DNA from: Brasenia schreberi
Taxonomy: Eukaryota; Streptophyta; Magnoliopsida; Nymphaeales; Cabombaceae
Length of the DNA: 64,000 bases
Reading direction: 5' to 3'
Assembly: GCA_036023115.1 (NCBI GenBank)
Contig: JAYKKT010000089.1
Location: 15,680,501 to 15,744,500 of the forward strand
Positions 1 to 11,629 of the stretch are shown one piece after another. The position numbers and the translations under genes were made by a program. The notes under the pieces were generated by a model. It had not been told where the DNA came from, did not search any database, and saw nothing but the letters and a program-made list of their open reading frames with translations. Each line of letters opens with the position of its first letter. Position 1 is the first letter of the stretch.

Positions 1-1439
1 ACAAAAGACACGTATTTATATATACACTTAACTAAATGAGGTAATCTGAGGTCAGCTTAACCAAAAACACAGTTCGTGTTTCAGTTTGTACGACTTATAC
101 GCGCGCTCTTGTTCAGTCCGAGCAGATCTCGAACAAAAAATAGGGGAGCTCATCGTGAACCAAACCCAGCCAAAGCACAAGCAGCTTTCTCATGTTCAGT
201 TCTCCACATTTATGCATGTTTTAACTCATATTCAAAACTATACCCTAGTATCATCTAGAGAAAATACATGGTATATAAATTAAATTTAACCATTGAAGAA
301 CCATGCGGCGAAGAGGATGGTCCACGAGATTACAGTGATGAATATTTCACCCACAGCTCACTGCTTTTTTGGTGAGTTTAATGACTGCTCGCCGTTGTGC
401 CAAACGTGTTTAAGAACCAAATATGCCCATGCTGGGAACGAGCCGAACCTACATAATCTAGTAGCAGCTACGTGCGTTTACCAGCCCTATTTTACGCCAA
501 ACCAGCCCCGTTAATGCCGCTAAGGAGTGAGAGAGACTCCCTCTCGTAAAATATGATATACTTGAAGATTCATACAAGGTGGAATCATATGCCTAACTGT
601 ACATGCAAAGAGTAGATTGCATAAGTCCCGATCAACAAAATTTGCAGGGGGCGTTTGAATGGAACAAGTACGTCAGGTGTTGGTCTATTAGTAATTGACG
701 TAAACGAAGAACTTGGAAGTACCGAAAATCTGTGTTTTAATAAGAATATTCCTTATGAACAGATAAACTAGGAAAAAGAAGTCGCGCCCCTCTTTTTCAG
801 GGTGCCCATTTACCTGTGGAGCCATTCTCGGAACTAAATCATGCCATTTTCACCTGCAACAAGAATACTGTACTTTTAGGACCATGGAACAGGGAGCTCC
901 TGGCCTAAAAATTCACAAAATTCCATGATGCGAACGGGCCACTATGAGAGTACTCCTAATGGGAAGGAAGGGACCTTTCCTTTGAGGTGGGATGTGGGCA
1001 AAGAGGGATCCAAATAGCCAACACTAAGATTCGCATCCACGGGAACTTGCCCTCCTTGTCTTGGGTTCATTCTGGAAGGAGTGTCGCCTCTCTTAATATG
1101 CAAAGCTACTCATGGGAAGCTGATATCTGTCAACCAGAGTGTGAAAATAAGCTGCTTATTCTTGGACTGCAATATCCAGCCCAGACTCTTTTCACCTATC
1201 GATGAGCTAGGGGCGGCTTTCATCAACTGTTCGACTCAAAAGAACAGTCAAGTTGGAAGTCGAGAATTTGATAGTCGGGTGCGCCCTCTTCCTAAACCAA
1301 ATACCAAGAAAAGAAAAAGAATGATGCGAGGGACTTTGAAGATGCTGGGGCAAGTATGGTTTCTGATTAATTAAACAACCGGATGCCTTAATATCCTATC
1401 CATTGGCAACCCTATGCCTACCAACATGTGTGCGTGTGC

Positions 1440-1473
<34 letters not shown>

Positions 1474-1626
1474 CTCGGATTCAAAGATTGACAGGAATCA
1501 TATTGGCATATGCTCCTCCACAACGCGACCATAACGTGTAAACTCAAAAGGATATGAAAGCATAAAATAGAAAAATACCTGAAAAGAACATAAATGTTAT
1601 ACTAAACCAACTGGAGGGAAAACTAG
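1..1626. other. Anonymous AT-rich DNA, no gene recognised
   Basis: Only short, unrelated open frames occur here and none shows a recognisable domain, splice pattern or codon bias. The one clear structure is a compound TG/AG microsatellite at 1427-1473. I see no RNA gene or mobile-element terminus. Confidence 0.5.
1427..1473. repeat. Compound (TG)n(AG)n microsatellite
   Basis: An imperfect TG/CG run changes directly into an uninterrupted AG run. It is a simple-sequence repeat and probably length-polymorphic. No function is implied. Confidence 0.9.
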
Positions 1627-1770
1627 CATGCACCCAGAGCGTTAGCTTGACAGGCCGGGCCGTATGACTCCTCCGCACAGATGGGGAGTTCGATCCACTG
1701 GAGGGGATACATGCGTGTGTAAGCGTGTTAAGCTCGGACTCGGTTTCTTAAAAGGAAAAAAAACTAAAGG
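1627..1770 (+). mobile_element. tRNA-derived SINE-like element
   Basis: An A-box-like stretch (TAGCTTGACAGG, 1643-1654) is followed about 31 bases later by a B-box-like stretch (GAGTTCGATCC, 1686-1696). This is the spacing of the internal RNA polymerase III promoter in tRNA-derived SINEs. The downstream part runs into an A-rich tail near 1756-1770. I did not find a clear target-site duplication, so the ends are approximate. A decayed tRNA pseudogene is the alternative. Confidence 0.5.
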
Positions 1771-1936
1771 TAAAATCCCTCATAGTGTAGAACCAAAGGA
1801 ATCCCATCAACCCAGTGTGTGTACGTCATAATACCACAGTTTTCGATATATTAGCAAATAACGAATCTACATGCATATACACAGGCAAAGACCATCCTAT
1901 AGTTTATGTAGGTATACACATACAAAATCATCTTAA

Positions 1937-2203
1937 CTATTTAGTCGCGCTTGGCTTAGAACTATGATCTCCCACAGTACCCTGCGGGCTTTTCATCATC
2001 TTCTGCGCTGGAGCAGGCAATGCAACAGCACCACTATTGCTGTTACCAACCGGAGACGGAAATGGTGGAAGAGAAGCAACCTTTGATGCTTCTTTCGTGT
2101 CATTTTGATGACTATGAACACCTCCAATATCCTTTGGTGTTTCATCCTCCACTGTGAACCCTAAAGGGATCGACTGAGAACCCTGACGACGATGGCGTGA
2201 CAT
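1937..2203 (-). CDS. Small hypothetical basic/Pro-Ser-rich protein, 88 aa
   Basis: A single-exon frame starts at the ATG at 2203-2201 and begins MSRHRRQGSQ. The frame stays open upstream to 2371, but that extension is encoded by CT/GA-rich DNA resembling a plant 5' leader, so the internal ATG is preferred. The product has an Arg-rich start, an acidic centre, and a Pro/Ser/Ala/Lys-rich, probably disordered second half. There is no signal peptide or membrane segment in the preferred form. I have only a vague memory of similar short plant proteins with an MSRHRRQ-type start and assign no function. A G-box/ABRE-like motif lies about 150 bases upstream. It could be a chance frame; transcript evidence would decide. 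Confidence 0.4.
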   Translation of the reverse strand: MSRHRRQGSQSIPLGFTVEDETPKDIGGVHSHQNDTKEASKVASLPPFPSPVGNSNSGAVALPAPAQKMMKSPQGTVGDHSSKPSATK

Positions 2204-2205
2204 TC

Positions 2206-2219
2206 TCTCTCTCTCTCTG
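2206..2219. repeat. CT-rich leader tract
   Basis: A short CT run just upstream of the small ORF reads as a GA run on the coding strand. GA/CT tracts are common in plant 5' leaders. Confidence 0.5.
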
Positions 2220-2350
2220 AGTCTTGATTTCCTGAAGTTGGGGAAGTCTAGCGTCACGTATAAATAAACGAGAAAGAATGTGAAAAGAATAAAAGTTTCA
2301 GAGAGAGAGAGAGATTGTGCAGGAGGACAAGACAACGGAACACATCCAAA

Positions 2351-2364
2351 ACGTGTCACGTGGC
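2351..2364 (-). promoter_or_regulatory. ABRE/G-box-like motif upstream of the small ORF
   Basis: The motif contains ACGTGTC and a palindromic CACGTG core followed by GC, so two overlapping ACGT cores lie within 14 bases. In plants, PyACGTGGC/CACGTG sites are bound by bZIP factors of the ABF/GBF type. It lies about 150 bases upstream of the ATG at 2203, a plausible promoter distance. The motif is seen directly; its link to this ORF is inferred. Confidence 0.35.
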
Positions 2365-2559
2365 GTACCACTTGCTTTTCTGTAGCTTTACTTTCTTATT
2401 TGACGATTTTACTCTGGTCAATTCAAACACTCAACCTCTTTAGACTTGATATCAATGTGGAGATTCTTTCTTGTTGTGATTCATATGTGGCATTCTATCG
2501 AATCAAAACTCTAGTCTACATTGAGCATATAGCTCGAGTCTCGCTGTGGTGCTAGAAGC

Positions 2560-4790
2560 TGGGTCCAAAGACTACTCAAATTGAGTCCATTTGATGCATA
2601 AAGTTGGCAATTTGCTCAAGAAAGCACGGCTTGGTGAAAATTATGTAGGTCTGTAAAAAGAGACGAGCTGCTTGTACCTCGGCTTTGCTCAGCTTGTGCC
2701 AAACTCGTCTTTTTCTATTTAAAAGTGATCAAATGGTACAGACGTGCTTTCAGTTTTTTCGGAGTGGCTCGTATAGCTCGTCTAATCGAGCTATGATAAT
2801 TAATATATACAGATGTAAAGAAAAGCCTCCTAGTCTAGCTAGTGACTTGATTGCACCTCTACTCAAGAAGCGGAAAAATGTACCCACCTAATGATGAAAA
2901 TTGTGTAGAAAGACTTAATTTTTTGTCAAATTGTGAATGGCTAAACCACGAGTTCCGGTTTTCATAGAAATAGAAACCAGAATTGAACTGGACCCGGTCG
3001 ATTCTGGTTTTGGTTATGGTTCCAGTTTGAGTCTCAAACATCCCAAAACCATAAAAAAATTAAAATTTTGAACTTTTAAAAAAATATGGAACCATAATTT
3101 CTGGTTCTAGTTCTATGTAATGTGAAACTGGAACTATACCAGAAGGTCCCTAGTTCTCAGTTCGTTTGACCATTTTCGGTTCCAAACAGTTCCTGCCCTT
3201 GTTTGATTCCAGGTGGAACCACTGGGTCGGTTTTGAATTGGCTATGTCCATCTACACCAACAGCAACTGATAGATATATGGTCAAAGGTTACGATCTGCC
3301 CTCATGTATGGTAAAATGGTCTCTCACATGAATCGGTTGGATGGGCAGGGGGTCCCTCGGCTTCGAATATTTTCAGAAAACAAAAGTTTTTCTACTCAGT
3401 TTTAACGAAACAAAGTTCAATGGATTTCAACCAAAGCCCTTGTAAGAGGTACAGACCCTGATCAGTTCGCTCATCGAACAAGACAAGCCTTGTACCAGTG
3501 ACCCCCCGACACACGCAAAGCAGCATGCAGTCCAATAACCTGCACCTCGACAGGCATGTAATTTGGCAACTTTTCTCTCCGGCACTCACTTTTCCTTTGT
3601 GAAGAGATGTACATACGGAAAACAACGCTGCTTTTGCTACTCCCATAGGGAACATACACGCAAAAGTCACGTCATAGTTTTGGCATTTTAGCGTGAAGCT
3701 TTTTTTTCTTCTTCTTTTTAAAAAAGATACGCGGAGTTAAGATACTCCAAAAACCATAACAAAGACCACCCGTTGGCTGCTTGAAGAGGTTCAGCACTTG
3801 TTCCCCTCAAGCAAGTTCTCCATTTCGAATCTCATGAATGGGAAAAACTGCGGTGGGGTACTTTCCTCCCACTGTGGGCCAGCTCAGCTCGAACCGGACT
3901 TATCAGGGTCTTTCGTGTTTTCAGATACATGTGGTTTAAAAGAAAGAAAAAGGAGAAAGCCTTCCCACTTAAGTTGCATGGACGCCATTATGATCTATCT
4001 TGTATGATATTAGCATGTCACTTTATAAACATCAGGATTATGTCATGATTTTCTTTGGAATACTATTAAGTTCGTCCACGGCTCTCCAAATGTTTAAGCC
4101 ACCAAACATTTTGCTTTTGTTGGTGCAAGACACGGAAAAAGGAGAAAGATTGTATTAGATAACTATGTGTTAAATTAAAACGGTTGGATTAATATTAATT
4201 ATCGTTGAGTTTATTAAACCCATGTGCATTAATAATATTTAATTCATGTTTATATCCCAAATATATAATTGATGCATCATTGATATTTATGAAAGTCTTA
4301 AAGCGTAGAAAGTCACATGTGAGAGATTTATATATGTGATGACATAGAGGAGATAAAGTTTAGTTTAGTCCCATATTTAAGAATGTGGCAAACCCACATG
4401 TCCTTTTATATAATGAGTAGCTTATGAACCTTAATTCAAAAACTTAGGGAGGACGTTCTTGACCACACATGCATGCGCACGTATGTGCCAAAATTGAGTG
4501 AGAAACTAGGGCACAACTCTTAACATAAAGTTCATTTTTTTTGGCCGATTTGAGTATGGATCTCATAAAACTAAAACCAAACCGAAAATCGAAATATTTT
4601 TAAAACCAAAACCTAATCCGAACTTGAATGGAACTTGAAATTTCGGTTTGAATCGGTTTAGTTTTTCGTTTAAAACCGAATCCTGCTCATCCATAACGGG
4701 CTTCGTGGCGCCCATTTATATTTTAAAAATTCAAATTAAAAGCAGTCAGTGATGCTGACCGCCTATCCAATATCTGTGCACCTTTGTACA
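2560..4790. other. No gene; degenerate GGTTC/GAACC-rich repeat tracts
   Basis: No convincing coding region is visible. At about 2940-3240 and 4560-4690 the sequence is a string of degenerate GGTTC/GAACC and AACCGAA words. A similar tract recurs near 5790-5830 and at 52300-52470. Such tracts are usually remnants of dispersed repeats. The remainder is anonymous AT-rich DNA. Confidence 0.4.
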
Positions 4791-4799
4791 CATGGATTG

Positions 4800-5170
4800 A
4801 CCATGGGCACCACATGGAAACCGCTTGCCCAACTCACATCCACTCTCTCACCCTCCTTCAGGAAAAGCGGAAGCTCTTATCGTCCTCTCTTCCAATCTCC
4901 TAATCCCTTTCAGCAGTAGCACGGCAACCACGACGGAGAAGGCGTCTGCCTTGCCTCTTATCAGACCAAGTGGTCGGAGATCCATCTGGATTCCCAAAAC
5001 ATTCTCCTCAAGATCGAGTGCTCTCTCTTTAATTCCATTATTCAATGCTTCTCCTTTCCTTTTATCTTTCTGTTTTTTAATTTCTTTTCGGGATTGGTTG
5101 GGTTCTCGAGAGAATCAGGGTTTCATTGTCTACTACACGTGGACACTCTGCATTCAAACTTAAAATGGGG
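4800..5170 (+). other. Possible 5' exon or UTR of an unrecognised transcript
   Basis: This stretch is more GC- and pyrimidine-rich than its surroundings. It reads as CT-rich leader up to about 5030 and then turns T-rich, as a plant first exon passing into an intron would. A 112-residue frame (4825-5163) spans it but resembles no family I know and has UTR-like composition. There is no recognisable downstream exon. This is a weak candidate. Confidence 0.15.
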
Positions 5171-5836
5171 GTTATGCGTAAAACCATATATGAGTTTGAT
5201 CTCTACTAGGCCCAATGCTTTGTATGCTATTCTGGACATCAGTGTGCAACTGCTTATTCTTGTTTCACATCTCATGAAGCTCTGTCGTGCTTCCTTCATG
5301 CTACTGTCATAGAACTTTTATTATATACCGGAAGTTATTTAGTAGAACCTTGATTTATCTTTTTGTGTTTTCAAAGTCTAATATGAATAAGTTTTTTCCC
5401 TTTTCCTTATCAAATATGAGCTCTCTTATTATGTTTTGGTTGATAATATTTATTGTTGGGGTATTTTGAACTTGAAAAACTCAAAAGGTTGACAAAGTTC
5501 CATCAGAACGCAGTGCTTGCAATAGGAAGTTTGTGTATTTCCTTGAATTCTTGGCAGTGGAAGCTACGTGAACTGTGTGCAGTGAGGTTTTCTTCTCATA
5601 CCAACATTATAAAAGTTCATATCATAGATGTGCGAACTTGTATTTATTTAAGATTCTTTGTATGATCTGTTATTAAATTCTCCCCTTTTCAATTCTGTAA
5701 TACAAACGATGTTCAGAGTTGGAGAGAGAGAGAGAACTAAAGTCCAAATTGTTCAATTTTGTTTACTGAATTACATCCATATAGGATAAACCATATAGGG
5801 TAAACCGAACCGAAATATTTTAACAGCGGCTGTTAC
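5170..5836. other. Anonymous AT-rich DNA
   Basis: No gene, RNA or element is recognised. A short GA run lies at about 5722-5736 and AACCGAA-type words occur near 5790-5830. Confidence 0.4.
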
Positions 5837-5962
5837 AAAAGTTGAAACTTAGCAAGCATTATGTGGCCCGTTCGATTTTGACGCGGCTGTTACATTAACA
5901 GTCGTTATCAACATCAACAAATAAGTGGATGCCACATAATGCTTGCTAAGTTTTTAACTTTT
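5837..5962. repeat. Inverted repeat with ~31-bp arms and ~63-bp loop
   Basis: The left arm (5837-5867) and right arm (5931-5962) are reverse complements apart from about one mismatch and one extra base near the outer ends. The loop contains a smaller palindromic GGCTGTTAC/TTAACAG arrangement. A transcript would fold into a long hairpin. It could be a small MITE or a foldback remnant. No target-site duplication is obvious, and a miRNA precursor is possible but unsupported. Confidence 0.65.
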
Positions 5963-6927
5963 TCACTGCTAGACAGGATTCCCCTTGTGATGGCAATACC
6001 AGCAGAGGAGGAACGCCAGGGAACCTCGAGCTTGGTCCAGCCGACGACATGCAAACACGGTCCTGCCAAGATGTGGCAGATATCGTTCGGTACCACCCCA
6101 CAAAGCACCCCTTTTTGCTTACAACTACCAAGTTAATGGCACCACACCCACTGCCCATGATCTTTCTGAAACCATCTAAACTTGTTCGGAGTTTAAGAAA
6201 TAAAGCCTACCTTCTGGTTTCACCTACCATAAAACATATAGAACCATGGCCTCATCAAACGTACACGAATAGATAACATTTCCTATATGTACAGACACGG
6301 CTTCGAATATAAGACACACAACTATCATCCCAATCCAAGCCACAAAAATTACATTTTTTTTGCCATATAAAAGACAACTACATCCAAATTACTTGAATAT
6401 AAATCTCAAAAGGAACCGAAACATGACCTTCGCTTTAACAAAGGCAGGCATATCGCAATACGGCAGGAGAAAGAGCCCTGCCTTGTATGCATAAGCGAAA
6501 ACATGAATGAAACCAGTAATTGAAGTACACAACCCCGCAATATGAATTACTCTGGCCACGAATCATGAAGATTCATAAGCGAAAACAGAAATTTCAACTC
6601 ATACAGAAAGGAAAACACCAAGTGGGAGAAGAAAATAATTCCAGATCTACCTCCAGCATGTACAGTAACACAGAACTTGCAGGCAAATCCAAAAACCAAA
6701 TCTTTCTCCAACATGTAGTGTAACACAAACAACCAGGCAAATCCAGTTGGTTTTCACGTTATGATACACAACCTGCCAACCGAATCAGGCCACATTTATC
6801 AAAAATGCAATAATACAAAGTGGACGCTTAAACGCCTGTTTCATAATCCAAACAGCTCACGGGAATTCCAGAAGCTGCTAATTAAGCATGTTGACTTCAC
6901 AAGTCTCTTCAGAATGCCCTTCATCGA
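5963..6927. other. 3' flank of the eIF4A-III pseudogene
   Basis: No protein gene is recognised. The part nearest 6927 would be the 3' untranslated region of the minus-strand eIF4A-III copy. The rest is anonymous. Confidence 0.4.
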
Positions 6928-7040
6928 TCATATCAAATCAGCAACATTCATTGGCATTTAAATCTATCTGGGTACTATAGTACTGTTCTGTCTCTCGAAA
7001 TCCTGATGTCATCACTCCGTACAAAGTTTATGGCGACACC
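6928..7040 (-). pseudogene. eIF4A-III exon 9, degenerate
   Basis: The exon shows VAINFV and SDDIRI, then loses two bases after the RD codons (about 6990), gains one base before the final MPMNVADLI codons (about 6957), and ends in TGA at 6930-6928. The base pair preceding the exon is CT where AG is required. The length of 113 equals the expected 114 minus two plus one. Confidence 0.85.
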
Positions 7041-7999
7041 AGGTAACAAATGAAGTTTTCAGTTCCACAAAATCATCATTTAGCACCAAAAAGGAGTCAC
7101 ACAGTCACCATATGTATCGCAATCACTTCTATAACAGTAAAACACATTCAGAAAGAAGAGGACTGCAACATCACAAACATAAACTTGGAGCCAGCTTGAG
7201 CAACACAAGCTCAACACTGGAATTAGGAAACTGATGTAATAATGTGCGCGATACAAAAAAATTATTGCAAAAGAAATTTAAACAAAAGTAACTCATCAAG
7301 ATCTTAAGAAGTAGATTGAACGAAAGACGCACTGCAGAAAGTTCATTGGATTAATCAGTTGGTGGGCACAAGCCCTGTTCACAACTTCTTTCAAAAAGAA
7401 TTGAGAATCCCAACATTGTAAATGGAACCTAAGCTAGTCAAAGCATAGGACCCAACTTTTAGATCATGCAACCTCCCACGAATATCAAGGCTATATGACG
7501 TTTGAAACATCAAACTTCCAAAATGTTTACAATTTTCAAACGCAATAAAATTGCCAATAGACATTTGATTTTGACAATCTAAGAGTTGACTCCTAAACCT
7601 TAACCATGCCGGACAAACCTCCCCAGTTGGTTTTTCCAGAGAGCAGTGAGTGTCTGCACACGGACTTGGAGGTGTGTACATTGTGTGTGCATCATATCTG
7701 CATTAGTTCAGCATTTTGAAGCCACATAGGCTTAGGCAAGAAAATACTCAAATTCAGCCATGAAAGACAGAACTTGAGCTAACTCAAGCACTGTGCCATG
7801 CTAAGTTATAAGTTCAGATAGGAGAACGGGCCAAGTTAATCATAAGCATAACTATATCTAATAACAGAGGAATAGTTTTACTTTTATGTGAGTTCTCAGG
7901 ATTTCATGTTCCCCAAACTATTGCAAGCTTTTATGACATAAGAAAGAGAAACTTTTTCCTCCGACAAGTCAGATATCAAGTAGAAGAGATTACTGTCTA

Positions 8000-8107
<108 letters not shown>

Positions 8108-8292
8108 TTATAACAAAATAGAGTTAGATTAAACATGACAAGTTCCTGCAAATTATACATCATGATGATCATCATAAGAAAAAAGAAGACTATCATCACC
8201 ATACTGTGATCATATTACGATAATTAGTGTTAGCATCAACAATCAGCATAAGGCAGTGCATGACTAACAAACTATAGTACTATGCCACTTGC

Positions 8293-8460
8293 CTGCTGAA
8301 CATCAATTCCACGAGCCCACACATCTGTCGTGATCAGAACACGTGTTGTTCCTGACCTAAACTCTGACATTATAGCATCTCGTTCCTTCTGAGGCATGTC
8401 TCCATGCATTGAGGATACAGTGAAATTGTTGCTGCGCATCTTTTCTGTTAACCAATCCAC
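8293..8460 (-). pseudogene. eIF4A-III exon 7, with GC donor
   Basis: The exon has 56 intact codons, [10 protein letters not shown] through ARGIDVQQ (motif V). The donor is CAG|GCAAGT, the standard form of a rare GC-AG intron, and not a random loss of GT. Confidence 0.9.
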
Positions 8461-8619
8461 CTGCAAGTAAACATCAAACCAAGAGTTTACACATGAATTG
8501 GAACGAAGAACCAGTATTACGAAAATCACATGAAATGTATTCAAGAAAGCAGACAAAACAAGCAATGTAATAATACTTCAGTGCCCGAGACAATGGATGA
8601 AACATTCTGAGGACATCAC

Positions 8620-8739
8620 CTTTCGCTTCGTATTGAAGAATATGACAGCTTGAGTAATTGTAAGGGTATCATACAAGTCGCAAAGGGTATCAAATTTCCA
8701 CTCTTCACGTTCAACAGCAACAAAGAATTGTTTAATTCC
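8620..8739 (-). pseudogene. eIF4A-III exon 6
   Basis: The exon has 40 intact codons, [10 protein letters not shown] through FFNTKRK. The normally conserved Cys of motif IV is Phe. Donor AAG|GTGATG. Confidence 0.9.
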
Positions 8740-8830
8740 CTGACAATACGGAAAGATGTATGACATATTAGTGATAGTTACAAAAATACATGTTAAGCTT
8801 CTCCTAAAGGGAGGGTAGTGAAGGACATAC

Positions 8831-8938
8831 CTCCAAGGTCAACTCATCACGCTTGACAAGTATACGAACAGGATCAGTCATGAGCTTGCTAGTCATCTCC
8901 AGAATTTCGTTGGGCAATGTTGCAGAAATTAAGACAAC
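8831..8938 (-). pseudogene. eIF4A-III exon 5
   Basis: The exon has 36 intact codons containing motif III (SAT) and VKRDELTLE. It reads SATLPNE where the family usually has His, and SKLM where it usually has SKFM. Donor GAG|GTATGT. Confidence 0.9.
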
Positions 8939-9152
8939 CTAGGACCATGAACAGAGTCAGGTGAGGAATTGCATGGCTAGTTAATCAAGCAGATGAATTA
9001 TGTCTAGTTCGTTATAAAGGAATGATTAATTTCAAATCTTCCTAAAGAGATAAAAGAATAAAATGATCCAAGTGGCCAAATGTAGAACTGCAGTGTGCTC
9101 GTGCAAACATGACCAATTTCAAATTTTCATTCAACATAAGGAGGAACAAGTG

Positions 9153-9244
9153 ATGGTTGGATCCTAATACTACTACAACTCTAACTAAGCCTTTTCCCAT
9201 ACTAGACGGGGTCGGCTAATGGTTGGATCCTAATCCAACACTAA
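9153..9244 (-). mobile_element. 60-bp 5'-truncated RTE LINE tail with 16-bp TSD
   Basis: Identical 16-bp copies of ATGGTTGGATCCTAAT (9153-9168 and 9229-9244) flank a 60-bp insert (9169-9228). On the minus strand the insert reads CCCCGTCTAGTATGGG, then AAAAGGCTTAG and a TTG/TAG-rich tail, the same 3' end as the LINE fragment ending near 60185. It lies in the intron between exons 5 and 4. Confidence 0.8.
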
Positions 9245-9724
9245 ATTCAAAAGATGCTTAACTCCAACATTTAACATGTCAAAGCGACATGCACACACAC
9301 ACAGAGCGAGGGAAGGGACGGAGAGATCAAAATGCACATGGTAGGGAGGAAATTACTTTTATTAATGGAAGGTACATCCATTAGGTGTCTACCAATATAC
9401 AACAGATCATACATGAGCAGCAGGAGCAGTCCAATATGGGGAGCGAATGAGAAACTTGGAAGAAGAAAAAAGAAACGTCAAAAGATAAACAGATAAGATC
9501 TGTCTAACACAGATGCTTTAAAAGGGAAGAAAATGTTACCCAGAACATATAGAGGAACACAGTACAAGTAAAAGAATTGAGCAATAATCTCTAAGGAAAC
9601 CCCATGCTCGTTCCAAAATGCAATGGTACCAAATCGAGAAGGGTTACAGCAACATAAAAGAAGAAAGCAGGAAATAACATCACCACGAAAACCTGGAAAA
9701 CAAATTGTCTTCTCCATTGCATAC

Positions 9725-9805
9725 CTGAAGCTCAGGAGGCAGATATCTATAGACATCATATATCTGATCCTTGAACCCTCGACTCAACATTTCATCCGAT
9801 TCATC
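9725..9805 (-). pseudogene. eIF4A-III exon 4
   Basis: The exon has 27 intact codons beginning with DESDEML (motif II, the DESD variant of DEAD) and ending in RYLPPELQ. It is flanked by a consensus AG acceptor and GTATGC donor. Confidence 0.9.
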
Positions 9806-9907
9806 CTTCGAAATAGACAAGACCACGTCAATAACCAAACCCTAAAAGTTTCCGGATTGCACTCAGAGCAGAACCAATAAAATGAGAAAAACATAGTTTC
9901 CACTTAC

Positions 9908-10147
9908 AAGGATCAATAGCTTAATGGCCCTGGAGCGTAGTGTTCTTCTCTTGATCATGTCACAAACTCTGCCAGGTGTCCCAGATACAACATGAACACC
10001 ATATTCTAATTTCCTGATATCCTCTCCAAGACTTTCCCACCAATGCAGGCATGCACTTGCACATTGATGTAATCTCCAATAGCTAATATCACTTTCTCAG
10101 TCTGAGAAGCGAGTTCTCTTGTAGGTGACAAAATTAGAGCTTGAACC
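9908..10147 (-). pseudogene. eIF4A-III exon 3, with 1-base deletion
   Basis: The exon encodes [12 protein letters not shown] through [11 protein letters not shown]. It starts after an AG acceptor preceded by a TACTAAC branch-site-like motif, with one base before a GTT codon, so the previous exon must end two bases into a codon. After IGGK the frame breaks because one A is missing from an A run (about 10033-10036). The shifted frame soon meets a stop. Donor CTT|GTAAGT. Confidence 0.88.
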
Positions 10148-10552
10148 CTATCAGGTGTTGTTGTCATTTGTTAGTATCAACTGAAATGCATAGAAGAATG
10201 CTACTCATGAAAAATGTGGATAAGAATCTAATTAAGATCCTTAAACAAAATATTCAACAAGAGACCAATTAATAAGTGCTGATGGAAAATATCATCATCA
10301 AAGAGATATACAAAAGTATGTTTTGTCTTTGGCTACACATAGATGCTACAAACAAGTTGTCTCTTCTTTGGTGGTGCCCTCTACTGTATCTACACTATGA
10401 AGAATGGACAAAGGCTACTGCCTTACACATAAACATCCAAGACTATCCTTCCCTAATGCCCTCAGGGTTGCTCTTTTGGGACAAATAGACCAGAATTCCG
10501 AAGAAGGAAATCCATTTTGAGTACATCTAAACCAACCACCAACATTTTACTG

Positions 10553-10783
10553 TGTTGTATATGTGTAGAGGTTAACTCCGCCCATGTAAGGGATCACCCC
10601 AGTATGGCCGGTCCCAAGTCCGGATAAAGGAATAGTGTTGCGATAGGCTTCCGAGTTCCGACAGCCAACATAAAACTTTGTCGGACTTATTTACCATGGA
10701 TTCAAAAAATTATGATAGGGCTATGTGAAAACAAAGAATCCATGTAGCCGAAAAGGCTTAGTTGTTGTATATGTGTAGAGGTT
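10553..10783 (+). mobile_element. 189-bp 5'-truncated RTE LINE with 21-bp TSD
   Basis: A 21-bp direct repeat (10553-10573 and 10763-10783) brackets a 189-bp insert. The insert ends with the family's terminal codons for WKQRIHVAE and the tail AAAAGGCTTAGTTG. It inserted into the first intron interval of the eIF4A-III copy. The perfect long duplication marks target-primed reverse transcription. Confidence 0.82.
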
Positions 10784-11629
10784 TTAGATGCTAGATATGG
10801 TTGCTTGAAACATCAAGATGCAATGCAATATTATGACCTCACTCATAAATAGGTATATAAGAACAACTTCTAGATGCTCACTAGAGAAAAATAAGGAAGT
10901 AGAAGAAACACAAGAGTACATCTGTCCTACTAGTCTCAGATCATAATAGACTTCAAAGTTGAAGAATGGTATATATACCCCTCTGTTCTAAATTGAGGCA
11001 GGAGAATATTATGTGGTTGATCTTCACTTACAATCATCAGATCTACGTACTCTATGAATGGTTGTTAAATATTTTACCAACAGCATCACATGTACTATCC
11101 ACTGGATATTCTAACACGACCATAAACACTGTTTCTCATTGCTATCACATCTCCATATCATCAAGATATAAGTGCTGACTATTTCACAGAATTTCATTTG
11201 ATACCACATATTACCACATTTCATTTGTACAATCAAATGGCATTTCCATGTAGTTGCAAAAGTGGGCTTAATATTGCCACCTTTCCTTTTTCATAGTGTC
11301 CTTCCATCACCAAACTTGATTCGGTATGAAATTGACTGTGTATCCCAGTGTTGTCTGACGCGTATCGTATCGTGTATCGCTGGGCTCCACGATACAGGCG
11401 TATCGTATCGTATCGTACTTTAATATTAAAATAATGCAAAATTTAATTAAAAATTAGTATAAAAAAAATCAAGAAAAATCTGATAATTGCTTTAAATTCA
11501 TATAATGTAAGTTTAGTACAGATTGAGCATTCAGCATTGAACAATTGCATCCAAATTTACATATTTTGAATCCAAAAAATAAAATACAGACAATTTAAAG
11601 TACACTACAGTTACATATAATGTTACATT

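Noticed and set aside
10381..10393. Minus-strand GTAGATACAGTAG as the missing eIF4A-III micro-exon
   Set aside because: It resembles Val-Asp-Thr codons but has neither a proper acceptor nor a donor and does not supply the needed phase.
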